Positions 27,189-35,619 of a stretch of 64,000 nt of DNA are shown in pieces; position 1 is the stretch's first letter, and each line of letters opens with the position of its first letter. The DNA lies in assembly GCA_030148165.1 (NCBI GenBank), contig JASBTZ010000005.1, forward strand, positions 1-64,000, read 5' to 3'. This DNA comes from Bacteroidota bacterium (GTDB taxonomy: Bacteria; Bacteroidota; Bacteroidia; Flavobacteriales_D; Crocinitomicaceae). The notes under the pieces were generated by a model. It saw only the letters and a list, made by a program, of their open reading frames with translations, was not told the origin of the DNA and did not search any database. A program made the position numbers and the translations under genes.

Positions 27189-27223
27189 GAAAAAAAAGAG
27201 TCACCCTCTTTGGATGACTCTTT
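27189..27223 (-). terminator. intrinsic terminator of the VWD-domain gene
   Basis: AAAGAGTCA (27195-27203) pairs with TGACTCTTT (27215-27223). Read on the minus strand the stem is followed by an unbroken T run (27190-27194 and into the stem). It lies 20 bases beyond the stop at 27244. Confidence 0.85.
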
Positions 27224-27243
27224 CTTATTCTATCTTATGAAAA

Positions 27244-28770
27244 CTACCTTCCGCCTTTAATAACTCCTGATTTTGGAAAGCTACTTTTTGGCGTTGTAGG
27301 TTTTGGTGTACTTGGTCGTGGTGAGCTTGGTCGTGGTGAACTCGGACGTGGACTTGATTGGAATACTCCACCATCACGTTGAGGTTTACCAAAATCAAAT
27401 CCACCAGACTTTGAATCTTCTGAAGATCCTTGATCTTTCACCTGGATGTCTTTTGAATCATTCGTTGTCATCGGCTGTGGTTCTGGCTCCTGGTCGAAAA
27501 TAGTTCCTTTAGATTTATCTGGAATCCTACCGTCATTCACTTCACCCATATCGATCGCTCCTTCCAGCGGGTCCTCTACTACGTGAGGTTTTGCTGGTTG
27601 AATTCCAAGGAACGCATTATCGTAAATACATCCCTCCATATCTGCACCGCTGATTCCGTTTGCTTCACAGTGTCTTCTTGACTGAGCAAGCTGGTCGTCT
27701 GAAAGTTCATTCAGTGTTCTGTGAACTCTAGGAAACGACCGATCGGTAAATGTCATTGTTGAAGTTCCAATTGGATAATCAAAGAGAGAACCTGCCTGAG
27801 TAATTCGATGATCCTCTGCAAACTCCTTTGCAAGGAATGCCAAACGCTGCTTTTCAATGAATTCCGCGTTATCCCCCATTCCTCTACCTGTCATTGGTAC
27901 GGGAGCAACACCTCTACTTGTATTAAAGTCGTCATTAACGAAACCATTGCCATTACCCATCAAACCGCTATAGCCTCCATTTGTACATGGGTATACATTT
28001 ACAGCGACATTCATAAAGCTCATCGTCGAACGATTTCTCATCTCAACACTTGCGCTTTCTCCTGTTGGCCAGTCAACCACATACAATCCTCTTGACTTTC
28101 TAATCACTCCTCCATTTGGTAGTAAATAAGGTGAGTTGTCAATAAATACGGCCGTTCCGTTAACCCGAACTGGAGTAGAACGATTTGCATCCGGGTAATC
28201 TTCTGCATAAATTGCCACTCGATCACCGTTTACATTCATCGCAACCGCAGTATTTAAACTAAAGTCGTCGCTTTGCGATTTTTGACGTGTCTGAATTTCT
28301 ACTTTTCCATTGTTTGATTTGGCAAGAACAAATTCTCCTACCGTCTGAAATGAATACCGTGCTCCATCCAATGAAGTCAGATGCGGATCACCATATGATC
28401 TACCCTTAAGAATCTGACAATTAGGACGACCGATCACATCGGCTACTTCCCCCCATTGAACCTGTGATTCTGATCTTGGATCACTAGCATTATTTGTTGC
28501 AATTCCTCTGATCTTTGCAACAGTTGCTGAAGGAACTACGCTTAACATTTGATTAGGCGTGTAATTTTCCGGGAAATTTCTTTTTGGAACTGCTTCCTGA
28601 TTCGTAACAGCTATGATACTGTTAGATAACCATTCTCCTCTTACGGGATCCCAATCGGTTAATTCTTTTTTAATCGGTTCGAATTCCTGTTCAAAAGTTC
28701 TTGTGTCCTGAGCAAATGAATAGCTTCCTGCAAAAAAGATTAACGATAGTAGAAAGTAGTGCTTTTTCAT
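27244..28770 (-). CDS. exported von Willebrand factor type D domain protein
   Basis: A 508-residue protein with a signal peptide (to FAGSYSFAQ, about 21). A VWD domain starts at about 127 (GDPHLTSLDGARYSF, FVLAKS) and ends near GLMGNGNGFVNDDF, where the usual GLCG cysteine is replaced by methionine. A downstream segment (about 320-400) is of unknown type. The C-terminus is low-complexity, with SSPRP repeats (about 470-485) then TPKP. No T9SS sorting domain is seen. A secreted or surface structural role is likely; nothing more can be said. Confidence 0.78.
   Translation of the reverse strand: MKKHYFLLSLIFFAGSYSFAQDTRTFEQEFEPIKKELTDWDPVRGEWLSNSIIAVTNQEAVPKRNFPENYTPNQMLSVVPSATVAKIRGIATNNASDPRSESQVQWGEVADVIGRPNCQILKGRSYGDPHLTSLDGARYSFQTVGEFVLAKSNNGKVEIQTRQKSQSDDFSLNTAVAMNVNGDRVAIYAEDYPDANRSTPVRVNGTAVFIDNSPYLLPNGGVIRKSRGLYVVDWPTGESASVEMRNRSTMSFMNVAVNVYPCTNGGYSGLMGNGNGFVNDDFNTSRGVAPVPMTGRGMGDNAEFIEKQRLAFLAKEFAEDHRITQAGSLFDYPIGTSTMTFTDRSFPRVHRTLNELSDDQLAQSRRHCEANGISGADMEGCIYDNAFLGIQPAKPHVVEDPLEGAIDMGEVNDGRIPDKSKGTIFDQEPEPQPMTTNDSKDIQVKDQGSSEDSKSGGFDFGKPQRDGGVFQSSPRPSSPRPSSPRPSTPKPTTPKSSFPKSGVIKGGR
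27311..27355 (-). repeat. three 15-bp tandem repeats encoding SSPRP
   Basis: Units at 27311-27325, 27326-27340 and 27341-27355 (CTTGGTCGTGGTGAG and near copies on the plus strand) encode a five-residue Ser/Pro/Arg unit at the C-terminus of the VWD protein. Such in-frame repeats can vary in number by slippage. Confidence 0.8.
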
Positions 28771-28799
28771 AATATTCGTTTTAATTCACTGATTACTTG

Positions 28800-28807
28800 C
28801 AAAATTA
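28800..28807 (-). promoter_or_regulatory. -7 element of the VWD-domain gene
   Basis: On the minus strand this is TAATTTTG (TAnnTTTG), 29 bases before the ATG. The nearest upstream TTG (28831-28833) is 23 bases away, longer than the usual 19-21, so the promoter is only partly supported. Confidence 0.3.
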
Positions 28808-28862
28808 GTGCCACAGATTTGAATTGATCTCAATCCTTCTTGACATCAAAAAAAGATACAAA

Positions 28863-28889
28863 AAAGGCCCGGAAAAAATCCGAGCCTTT
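28863..28889 (-). terminator. intrinsic terminator of the nqr operon
   Basis: AAAGGCCCGGA and TCCGAGCCTTT form a stem (one mismatch) around an A5 loop, followed on the minus strand by further T residues (28861-28862 and into TTTGTATC). It stands 19 bases past the nqrF stop. Confidence 0.8.
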
Positions 28890-28907
28890 ACATTGTTAAT
28901 TTTAAAA

Positions 28908-30206
28908 TTATCCTCCGAAATCATCAAATCTGACATTTTCAGGTGGAACACCCCATTCATCACACATGTTGAGAACGGCCTGGTTCATTAATGGAGGTCC
29001 GCAGAAATAAAATTCTATATCTTCAGGTGAATCATGCTTTGATAGATATTGATCTATTACAGCCTGGTGAACAAACCCCAGGAATCCATCTCCATTCGGA
29101 TCATTAATATCTTTTTTCTCCACCCAATTATCTTCTTCAAGAGGTTCAGAAAGAACCATATAGAATTTGAAATTTGGGAATTCTTTCTCCAGATCACGGA
29201 AATAGTGAATATAGAACAGCTCTTCTCTCGAACGACCACCGTACCAGTAAGTCACTTTTCTTCCTGTTTTCATTGTCTTGAACAACTCATACAGGTGAGA
29301 TCTCATTGGAGCCATACCTGCTCCGCCACCTATATAAAGCATTTCTGCGTCTGATTCGTTGATGAAAAATTCTCCGTACGGTCCAGAGATAATCGCTTTA
29401 TCTCCTTCTTTCAGGTTGAAGATATAAGACGATGCAATTCCAGGATTCACATTCATCCATGAGTTTCGATTTCGATCCCAAGGTGGTGTAGCAACCCTTA
29501 CGTTCAACATGATTTTTCTTCCTTCAGCTGGATAAGAAGCCATTGAATATGCACGAACTACTTCTTCGTCATTTTTCATAACAAGATCCCATAATCCAAA
29601 CTTATCCCAAGCCGGTTTGAACTTTTGAGGCTCTCCAGGATGATCCTGTGGATGTGCTTCGATATCCATGTCCTTATAGTTCACTGTACATGGTGGTATT
29701 TTGATCTGAATGTATCCACCCGCTTTGTAGTCCATGTCTTCTGGAATCTCTACAATAAACTCTTTTATGAAAGTCGCAACGTTGTAATTTGAAACAACTT
29801 TTGCCTCCCATTCCTTAATACCAAGAACTTCTTCTTCCACATGAATCTTCATGTCTTCCTTCACTTTCACCTGACATCCTAGGCGAATTCCGGAAGCGAT
29901 CTCTTTTCTTGAGAAGTGCGGTTCCTCCGTCGGGAGAATATTCCCTCCTCCTTCAAGCACGTGACAAGTACATTGAACACACGTTCCTCCTCCACCACAA
30001 GCAGATGGGAGGAATATTCCATTGCTTCCTAAAGTACTTAGCAGTGTTCCGCCACCATCAACTTCAATAACTTTTTCACCGTCATTAATGTCGATCTGAA
30101 TTTTTCCAGCTGGAGATAGTTTTGCCTTTACAAATAACAACATCCCTACAAGTGTCAAAACGACAAGTAAGAATGCTGCAATTGTTAATCCGATAGTCAA
30201 TCCCAT
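28908..30206 (-). CDS. nqrF: Na+-NQR subunit F (NADH dehydrogenase, FAD and 2Fe-2S)
   Basis: A 432-residue electron-input subunit. An N-terminal membrane helix (about 4-26) is followed by a ferredoxin domain with C70, C76, C79 and C111 as 2Fe-2S ligands. A ferredoxin-reductase module then carries RAYSMAS for FAD and GGGAGMAP for NADH. It oxidises NADH and passes electrons to the membrane subunits. It is the last gene of nqrABCDEF, three bases after nqrE, with a terminator following. Confidence 0.97.
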   Translation of the reverse strand: MGLTIGLTIAAFLLVVLTLVGMLLFVKAKLSPAGKIQIDINDGEKVIEVDGGGTLLSTLGSNGIFLPSACGGGGTCVQCTCHVLEGGGNILPTEEPHFSRKEIASGIRLGCQVKVKEDMKIHVEEEVLGIKEWEAKVVSNYNVATFIKEFIVEIPEDMDYKAGGYIQIKIPPCTVNYKDMDIEAHPQDHPGEPQKFKPAWDKFGLWDLVMKNDEEVVRAYSMASYPAEGRKIMLNVRVATPPWDRNRNSWMNVNPGIASSYIFNLKEGDKAIISGPYGEFFINESDAEMLYIGGGAGMAPMRSHLYELFKTMKTGRKVTYWYGGRSREELFYIHYFRDLEKEFPNFKFYMVLSEPLEEDNWVEKKDINDPNGDGFLGFVHQAVIDQYLSKHDSPEDIEFYFCGPPLMNQAVLNMCDEWGVPPENVRFDDFGG

Positions 30207-30209
30207 GTT

Positions 30210-30902
30210 CTACTCGTTTATAGTGTTACTATTTACAGAAGTCTCAACCACTGCTTTAATATCATCTTTTTTCTCTTCGTCTCCTCCGTATTTGATTCCC
30301 ATGAAGCTCATGAATGCAATACCCATAAGCCCTGTAAGAATAAAGGTAATTCCCAATCCTCTCAATGGAGCTGGAACATCTGAATAACGGATCTTTTCTC
30401 TAATTGCCGCAATTGCGACAATTGCAATAAACCAACCGATACCAGACCCAAGTGCAAACGCAGAAGCGTCAACGATAGTTGAATATTGTCGCTCTTGCAT
30501 AAATAATGCTCCACCAAGGATTGAACAGTTCACCGCAATCAACGGAAGGAAGATTCCAAGTGCTCCGTAAAGCGCAGGAGCGAATTTCTCAACGATCATC
30601 TCAACCAACTGAACAATTGATGCCACAACTGCGATGAACATGATAAATGCCAGGAAACTCAAGTCGATCTCTGCCCATGCAGGATTCAACCACGCCAATG
30701 CGCCTTCTTTCAATAAATAATTCTCAAGCAACCAGTTAACAGGTACTGTCACGAACAGTACAAATATTACCGCAGCACCTAATCCAACAGCTGTCTTCAC
30801 AGTCTTGGATACAGCCAAATAAGAACACATACCTAAGAAATAGGCAAAAATCATGTTCTCCGAAAAGATGGCTTTTACAAATATGTCTAATGTACTTTCC
30901 AT
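30210..30902 (-). CDS. nqrE: Na+-NQR subunit E
   Basis: A 230-residue membrane subunit of about six helices, homologous to nqrD and RnfA. The conserved CSILGGALFMQER-type region (about 125-137) contains one of the cysteines of the iron centre shared with NqrD. The C-terminal 25 residues (after MGIKYGGDEEKKDD) are an acidic/polar extension compared with the roughly 200-residue Vibrio protein. Confidence 0.96.
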   Translation of the reverse strand: MESTLDIFVKAIFSENMIFAYFLGMCSYLAVSKTVKTAVGLGAAVIFVLFVTVPVNWLLENYLLKEGALAWLNPAWAEIDLSFLAFIMFIAVVASIVQLVEMIVEKFAPALYGALGIFLPLIAVNCSILGGALFMQERQYSTIVDASAFALGSGIGWFIAIVAIAAIREKIRYSDVPAPLRGLGITFILTGLMGIAFMSFMGIKYGGDEEKKDDIKAVVETSVNSNTINE

Positions 30903-30923
30903 AATTCTTTCTTAAATGATCGC

Positions 30924-31613
30924 TTAATGATCTTCTATTAATTCTTTATTTCTGGATCTCTGTATCCAAATGATTATTCCAACTATAATAAGAGCCATCG
31001 GAGGAAGGATCATCATGTTGTTATTCTCATAACCCATCGTATATAATCCCCATTTCGAACCAGGAATCGAACTACCAAATATTTCAATACCCCAAAACGT
31101 TCCTGAACCTAATAACTCTCTGAAAAATGCAACAGCAAGTAAGATCCAAGCGTACCCGAATGAGTTCCCTAAAGCATCCATAAATGAAGGTCCTGGTTTA
31201 TTACCCATGGCAAATGCTTCGAAGCGACCCATGATAATACAGTTCGTAATGATCAACCCCACGAATACGGATAGTTTTTCCGATACATCCGGAACGAATG
31301 CCGCTAGCAACTGGTCCACGATAATAACTAGGGATGCCACGACAACCAACTGTACGATGATTCGAATACGTGAAGGAATCATATTTCTCAACATGGAAAT
31401 AATCACGTTACCCAAAGCGAGTACGAATAATACGGACACCGACATCCAGAATGCTTGTTCAACCTGAACAGTAATTGCCAGGGCTGAACAGATACCGAGT
31501 ACCTGAATAGTGATCGGGTTGTTATCCGTCAGTGGATCTGTAACTAATTTTCTGTTCTTCTTCGAGAACAGAGGCTCTTTAGGAGCTTTCGTCTTTTCTG
31601 CTACTTCACTCAT
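30924..31613 (-). CDS. nqrD: Na+-NQR subunit D
   Basis: A 229-residue membrane subunit, homologous to NqrE/RnfE. An N-terminal cytoplasmic segment of about 30 residues precedes six hydrophobic helices. The cysteine-containing signatures VLGICSALAITVQ and ITNCIIMGRFEAFA are present; these cysteines help bind the intramembrane iron centre. It lies between nqrC (six-base gap) and nqrE (21-base gap). Confidence 0.96.
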   Translation of the reverse strand: MSEVAEKTKAPKEPLFSKKNRKLVTDPLTDNNPITIQVLGICSALAITVQVEQAFWMSVSVLFVLALGNVIISMLRNMIPSRIRIIVQLVVVASLVIIVDQLLAAFVPDVSEKLSVFVGLIITNCIIMGRFEAFAMGNKPGPSFMDALGNSFGYAWILLAVAFFRELLGSGTFWGIEIFGSSIPGSKWGLYTMGYENNNMMILPPMALIIVGIIIWIQRSRNKELIEDH

Positions 31614-31619
31614 ACCGCC

Positions 31620-32390
31620 TTATTTATTTTGTAAGTTTTTAAAGTACGCCACATAAGGTTTAAGGCAACGATTCACCATTTCCTCAACTCCCTTTGATGT
31701 AATTGTACCTCCAGTAATACCATCAACTTTCGACATATTAGCTGAACCTGAATTATCTTTCACGATCTCAAACGGCATAAAGTCACCCTCTTCATTCGTG
31801 ATCTCCTCATCAATCCATCTATTTGTAAAAAACCCTTGTTTGATTTCAGCACCAAGACCAGGTGTTTCAGATTTGTGATCGAATGATGCACCTTGAATTG
31901 TTTTCATATCCGAAGATAAACAAATGTTACCCCAAATTGGTCCCCATAGACCTTTACCCACAACCGGAATTACATAAGCCGTTTCACCTTTGAATTGCGC
32001 CACGTAAAGTGGATAATTCCTGTTCGCCTCGTCGCGCTTCTTATCTTTAAACTCTTGTTTGATATCAACATCGAATGCCTTTCCTTCAATGACAGATCCA
32101 TCTTTATCGTAAACTCCTTCTATCACCTCCCCTTTCTCATTAATAACGATCGCTTCATCGAGGTCTACGTACTTGACAAATTCTTTTTGAGCATTCTTTC
32201 TTGTAATCTTGTCAGATTCCTCCTGTGGCAACAAAGCTTTCAGGATACTGATCTGCTTCTTTACTATGTCATTTTTTTCCTTGAAAGGTTTTGTCCACAT
32301 GGCAATAGAAGCCAGCAGTGTCCCCACAACAACAACCAATGCTATCGCGAATCCAAAAGTATAACCGTTTCCTTCTTTATTAATAGCCAT
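31620..32390 (-). CDS. nqrC: Na+-NQR subunit C (covalent FMN)
   Basis: A 256-residue subunit with one N-terminal helix (about 12-30) and a periplasmic FMN-binding domain. The flavinylation motif reads TGGTIT with T229 as the expected phosphoester-linked residue. Insertion of FMN would need an ApbE flavin transferase, which is not encoded in this window. Gap to nqrB two bases. Confidence 0.96.
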   Translation of the reverse strand: MAINKEGNGYTFGFAIALVVVVGTLLASIAMWTKPFKEKNDIVKKQISILKALLPQEESDKITRKNAQKEFVKYVDLDEAIVINEKGEVIEGVYDKDGSVIEGKAFDVDIKQEFKDKKRDEANRNYPLYVAQFKGETAYVIPVVGKGLWGPIWGNICLSSDMKTIQGASFDHKSETPGLGAEIKQGFFTNRWIDEEITNEEGDFMPFEIVKDNSGSANMSKVDGITGGTITSKGVEEMVNRCLKPYVAYFKNLQNK

Positions 32391-32392
32391 AT

Positions 32393-33640
32393 CTATGCTG
32401 TTTTAAGTCTTTTTAATCTTCGTTTAATGTTGGCCTGAACGACGTAGTGATCGATAATCGGCGCCATCACATTCATAAATAAAATAGCCAACATCACTCC
32501 TTCCGGATATGCCGGGTTAAGCACTCGAATCATAATTGCGATCATTCCACCAAGCAGACCATATATAATCTTACCCGTAGCTGTTTGAGCAGCGGTTACC
32601 GGATCCGTCGCCATAAAGACTGCTCCGAAAGCAAATCCTCCAATCGCTAAATGGAAGTGAGCCGGTAAATCGAGGTAAGCATTTCCACCCAATGCATTCA
32701 ATAAAATTCCCATTATATATCCTCCTGCAAAGAAAGAAGCCATTATTCTGAATGATCCTACTCCCGTCGCGATAAGAACAAGGGCGCCAATCAAACAAGC
32801 TATCATCGAAGTTTCTCCTATTGATCCAGGGATGTTCCCTATGATAGAATCCATCAATGAGTAATTATTAGTATAAGCAGTCATAACTGCCGCTTTATCT
32901 GTAATAACCTGACCAGCAACTGTTGCCTGATCAGTCATAAAGGTTGCGAGATCTCCTAGTGCTGTAGCTCCTGAAAAACCATCCAGGTTCTCTGCACCAT
33001 TTGCTAATCTGTCCCCAAGTGTATTCATCCAGACTTTATCTCCTGACATCGATGTAGGATAGCCGAAGAATAAGAATGCTCTGGCGGTCAATGCGACATT
33101 CAGAATGTTCATCCCCGTTCCACCAAAAATTTCTTTACCGATGATCACAGCAAATGCAGTTGCAACACCAACCATCCACAATGGGACATCAGCTGGCATT
33201 ATAAGTGGAATTAATAAACCGGAAACAAGAAAGCCTTCATGTAGCGAATGACCTTTAATAATTCCGAATATAAATTCTATGGTAAGACCTACACCATAGG
33301 AGACAACTACTAGCGGTAAAACCACTTTTAAACCTTCCCAGATCTTATCCCACTGATGATCCCAAAAAGGAAGATCCCTATTACCGTACTGAGCAACCAT
33401 TTCCCAGTGGCCCGTATTATATATACCAAACAATAAACAAGGAACCAAAGCGATGATCACAGTCATCATGGTACGCTTTAAATCTACTCCATCACGAATA
33501 TGTGCACCTTTCTTTGTCACCTCAGCAGGTGTAAATGCAAGTGTCGAGAATGATTCAAAGACTGGATTCCATTTTTCAAGCTTGCCTCCTTTGGCAAACT
33601 TTGGTTCCATTTTATGAACAATATTTTCTAAAAACTTCAC
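32393..33640 (-). CDS. nqrB: Na+-NQR subunit B (covalent FMN, Na+ channel subunit)
   Basis: A 415-residue membrane subunit with about ten helices, including the Na+ pathway. The covalent FMN motif is GFSGATAL with T226. It follows the N-terminal soluble part (1-55) and FGGTGMNILNVALTARAFLFF. An insertion-like loop around 230-260 is usual for Bacteroidota. Seventeen bases separate it from nqrA. Confidence 0.96.
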   Translation of the reverse strand: MKFLENIVHKMEPKFAKGGKLEKWNPVFESFSTLAFTPAEVTKKGAHIRDGVDLKRTMMTVIIALVPCLLFGIYNTGHWEMVAQYGNRDLPFWDHQWDKIWEGLKVVLPLVVVSYGVGLTIEFIFGIIKGHSLHEGFLVSGLLIPLIMPADVPLWMVGVATAFAVIIGKEIFGGTGMNILNVALTARAFLFFGYPTSMSGDKVWMNTLGDRLANGAENLDGFSGATALGDLATFMTDQATVAGQVITDKAAVMTAYTNNYSLMDSIIGNIPGSIGETSMIACLIGALVLIATGVGSFRIMASFFAGGYIMGILLNALGGNAYLDLPAHFHLAIGGFAFGAVFMATDPVTAAQTATGKIIYGLLGGMIAIMIRVLNPAYPEGVMLAILFMNVMAPIIDHYVVQANIKRRLKRLKTA

Positions 33641-33657
33641 GCTTTATCAGTTTTGTT

Positions 33658-35022
33658 TTACATACATTCTTTGTGGATCAGATCCAGACCTTGTCTAATC
33701 TTATCCTGAATATTAATCTTTGAAGTACATACATATTCGCACAATGCGAAATCTTCTGGTGCTACTTCGTAGATTCCCAAATTCTCCATACCATCAATAT
33801 CGTCCGTAATAGCAGCTTTAGTTAATTGCATCGGCAAAATATCAAATGGGAAAACTTTTTCCAGCTCTCCGGTAATCACAAATGCCCGTTCTTCACCATT
33901 TGTGTTGGTATCCATTCTGTATCGCTTATTTCCTCCAAACCACGCAGAGAGTAATAAGCGGTTGTTCGAAAACTTATCTAGACCCGGACTCATCCAACCT
34001 TTTGTCATCACGAACTTCAGCTCATCTCCTTCTGGTATTACCGTAATTTGATTGTCGTAGAAACCAAGGTATCCGTCATTTTCTATTTTTTCACCTGTTA
34101 GCACATTACCGCTGATAATACGAACATTATCAGTTGTAATTTGACCATCTAATATTACCGACACATTGGCACCTATTATGGTATCCACGTAATGTGGGTC
34201 TTTCAATTCAGATCCCGTAATCGCAATTTTTCTTTTCAGATTGTAAACACCTGTAAGGAAATATCTTCCAATAATGGCAACATCCTGTGCATTTACTACC
34301 CATACGAACTCTCCTTTATTAATCGGATCAAAGTGATGGATTTGAGTTCCAACGTTACCTGCCGGATGTTTTCCTCGAATCTTATTGATTTCAACTCCCT
34401 GTGCTCCTGTAAAAGTTTCATCCGCAGGTGCATTATCATTGAGTGTTACATGAACTTTACCTGAGGTTAGCTTTGTCAGCGCATCAAGTCCTGCTTGAAA
34501 CTCTTTTGAACGACCATGAAGAACATAATCGTAATCCGGTGCAAGTGGTGAACTATCAAAAGCAGAGATAAAAATTGCCTTTGGTTCATTATCTGGATTC
34601 GCAACTATATCAATTGGACGTTGTTTGATAAACGGCCATAATCCTGAAGCAAGCAACTTCTCCTTCACTTGATCACCTGACATAGATGACACATCAATTG
34701 GAGTACCCCCTTCAAAATTCTGTTCTGCGTCTAACTTTATAACTACCGCCATGATCTTACGCTTAGCACCTCGAACAACCGATTGTACCGTCCCGCTAGC
34801 AGGAGAGGCATATTTGATTTTTTCGTTGTACTTATCGTGGAAAATGACATCTCCCATTCTTACGTGATCACCTTCTTTGGCAACCATTTTTGGGACCATT
34901 CCGTGAAAATCTGTTGGTTTGATTGCTATTGTTTCAGGCAAAGCCGCCACCGTCTTGATCTTGTTGGCTACTCCTAGCAATCTGATATCCAGACCTTTTC
35001 TGAGCTTTACTGTTTTTGACAT
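33658..35022 (-). CDS. nqrA: Na+-NQR subunit A
   Basis: A 454-residue cytoplasmic subunit, first in the operon. The N-terminal lipoyl-like fold (KLRKGLDIRLLG, KEGDHVRMGDVIF, SPASGTVQSV) and a central Rossmann-like region are typical. It sits on the cytoplasmic side of the complex and is implicated in quinone access. The start is ATG at 35022. The complete complex pumps Na+ while reducing menaquinone, which suggests a saline habitat. Confidence 0.96.
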   Translation of the reverse strand: MSKTVKLRKGLDIRLLGVANKIKTVAALPETIAIKPTDFHGMVPKMVAKEGDHVRMGDVIFHDKYNEKIKYASPASGTVQSVVRGAKRKIMAVVIKLDAEQNFEGGTPIDVSSMSGDQVKEKLLASGLWPFIKQRPIDIVANPDNEPKAIFISAFDSSPLAPDYDYVLHGRSKEFQAGLDALTKLTSGKVHVTLNDNAPADETFTGAQGVEINKIRGKHPAGNVGTQIHHFDPINKGEFVWVVNAQDVAIIGRYFLTGVYNLKRKIAITGSELKDPHYVDTIIGANVSVILDGQITTDNVRIISGNVLTGEKIENDGYLGFYDNQITVIPEGDELKFVMTKGWMSPGLDKFSNNRLLLSAWFGGNKRYRMDTNTNGEERAFVITGELEKVFPFDILPMQLTKAAITDDIDGMENLGIYEVAPEDFALCEYVCTSKINIQDKIRQGLDLIHKECM

Positions 35023-35050
35023 GCAAAAAAGCGTTTATAAAATACAAAGG

Positions 35051-35058
35051 CAAAAATA
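35051..35058 (-). promoter_or_regulatory. -7 element of the nqr operon promoter
   Basis: On the minus strand this is TATTTTTG (TAnnTTTG), 28 bases before the nqrA ATG. A -33 TTG at 19-21 bases is not seen (the sequence there is ATC), so an activator may help. The palindrome at 35114-35134 lies about 56 bases further upstream. Confidence 0.4.
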
Positions 35059-35113
35059 AAAATTCTATTAGCATGGGGATAATTCCTTGAATAAACAGAC
35101 ATATTTCTACACC

Positions 35114-35134
35114 AATTTAGAATGATTCTAAATT
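35114..35134. promoter_or_regulatory. perfect 10-1-10 palindrome, Fur/PerR-type operator candidate
   Basis: AATTTAGAAT (35114-35123), a central G, and ATTCTAAATT (35125-35134). The inner part, TTAGAAT-N-ATTCTAA, has the 7-1-7 geometry of operators bound by Fur-superfamily regulators (Fur, PerR, Zur). It lies about midway between the divergent starts of nqrA (35022) and apaG (35233). The binding protein is not known. Confidence 0.5.
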
Positions 35135-35232
35135 AACTCGTCAACCATCCAACTATCACCTTTTGACGTCTTTAATTACAGAGAAGAGAGATTATTAAAA
35201 TAAATTCTATTTTAGCATTGAAGAGTCACTTT

Positions 35233-35619
35233 ATGAACACACTAGTAACATCAGGCATTTCGATATCGGTAGCAACTAACTATCGGCAGGATTTGTCGGA
35301 TCCTACAACGTCCTCATACTTCTTTAATTATACAATCACCATCGAAAATACGAACCCTTTCAATGTGCAGTTACTTACTAGAGAGTGGTACATTTTTGAT
35401 TCACTAAATAACGCCCGTATGGTCTCAGGACCAGGTGTGGTTGGTGAGCAGCCAATTCTAAAAAGCGGCGAGAAGTACTCGTATGTCAGTGGATGTGATC
35501 TTTCGTCGGACATAGGAGAAATGAAAGGATTTTATACCTTTCTGAATATAGGGACTCAGGAAGTCTTTGAAGTGATTGTTCCCAATTTTGTTCTTGAGTT
35601 TCCGGGCAAACTTAACTAG
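35233..35619 (+). CDS. apaG: ApaG family protein
   Basis: A 128-residue single-domain immunoglobulin-like (ApaG/DUF525) protein. Landmarks: YFFNYTITIENTNPFNVQLLTREWYIFDS (cited by YTITIEN and LLTREW), GVVGEQPILKSGEKYSYVSG and the GFYTF segment. The ATG at 35233 gives the normal family length; the TTG at 35218 adds five residues. In other bacteria ApaG is linked to Ap4A metabolism and Co2+ resistance, and the molecular role is unsettled. Convergent overlap of eight bases with the TPR gene. Confidence 0.9.
   Translation: MNTLVTSGISISVATNYRQDLSDPTTSSYFFNYTITIENTNPFNVQLLTREWYIFDSLNNARMVSGPGVVGEQPILKSGEKYSYVSGCDLSSDIGEMKGFYTFLNIGTQEVFEVIVPNFVLEFPGKLN

Noticed and set aside
27311-27355. Short tandem repeats considered as a CRISPR-like array
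   Set aside because: The units are contiguous 15-mers without spacers and encode an in-frame SSPRP protein repeat.
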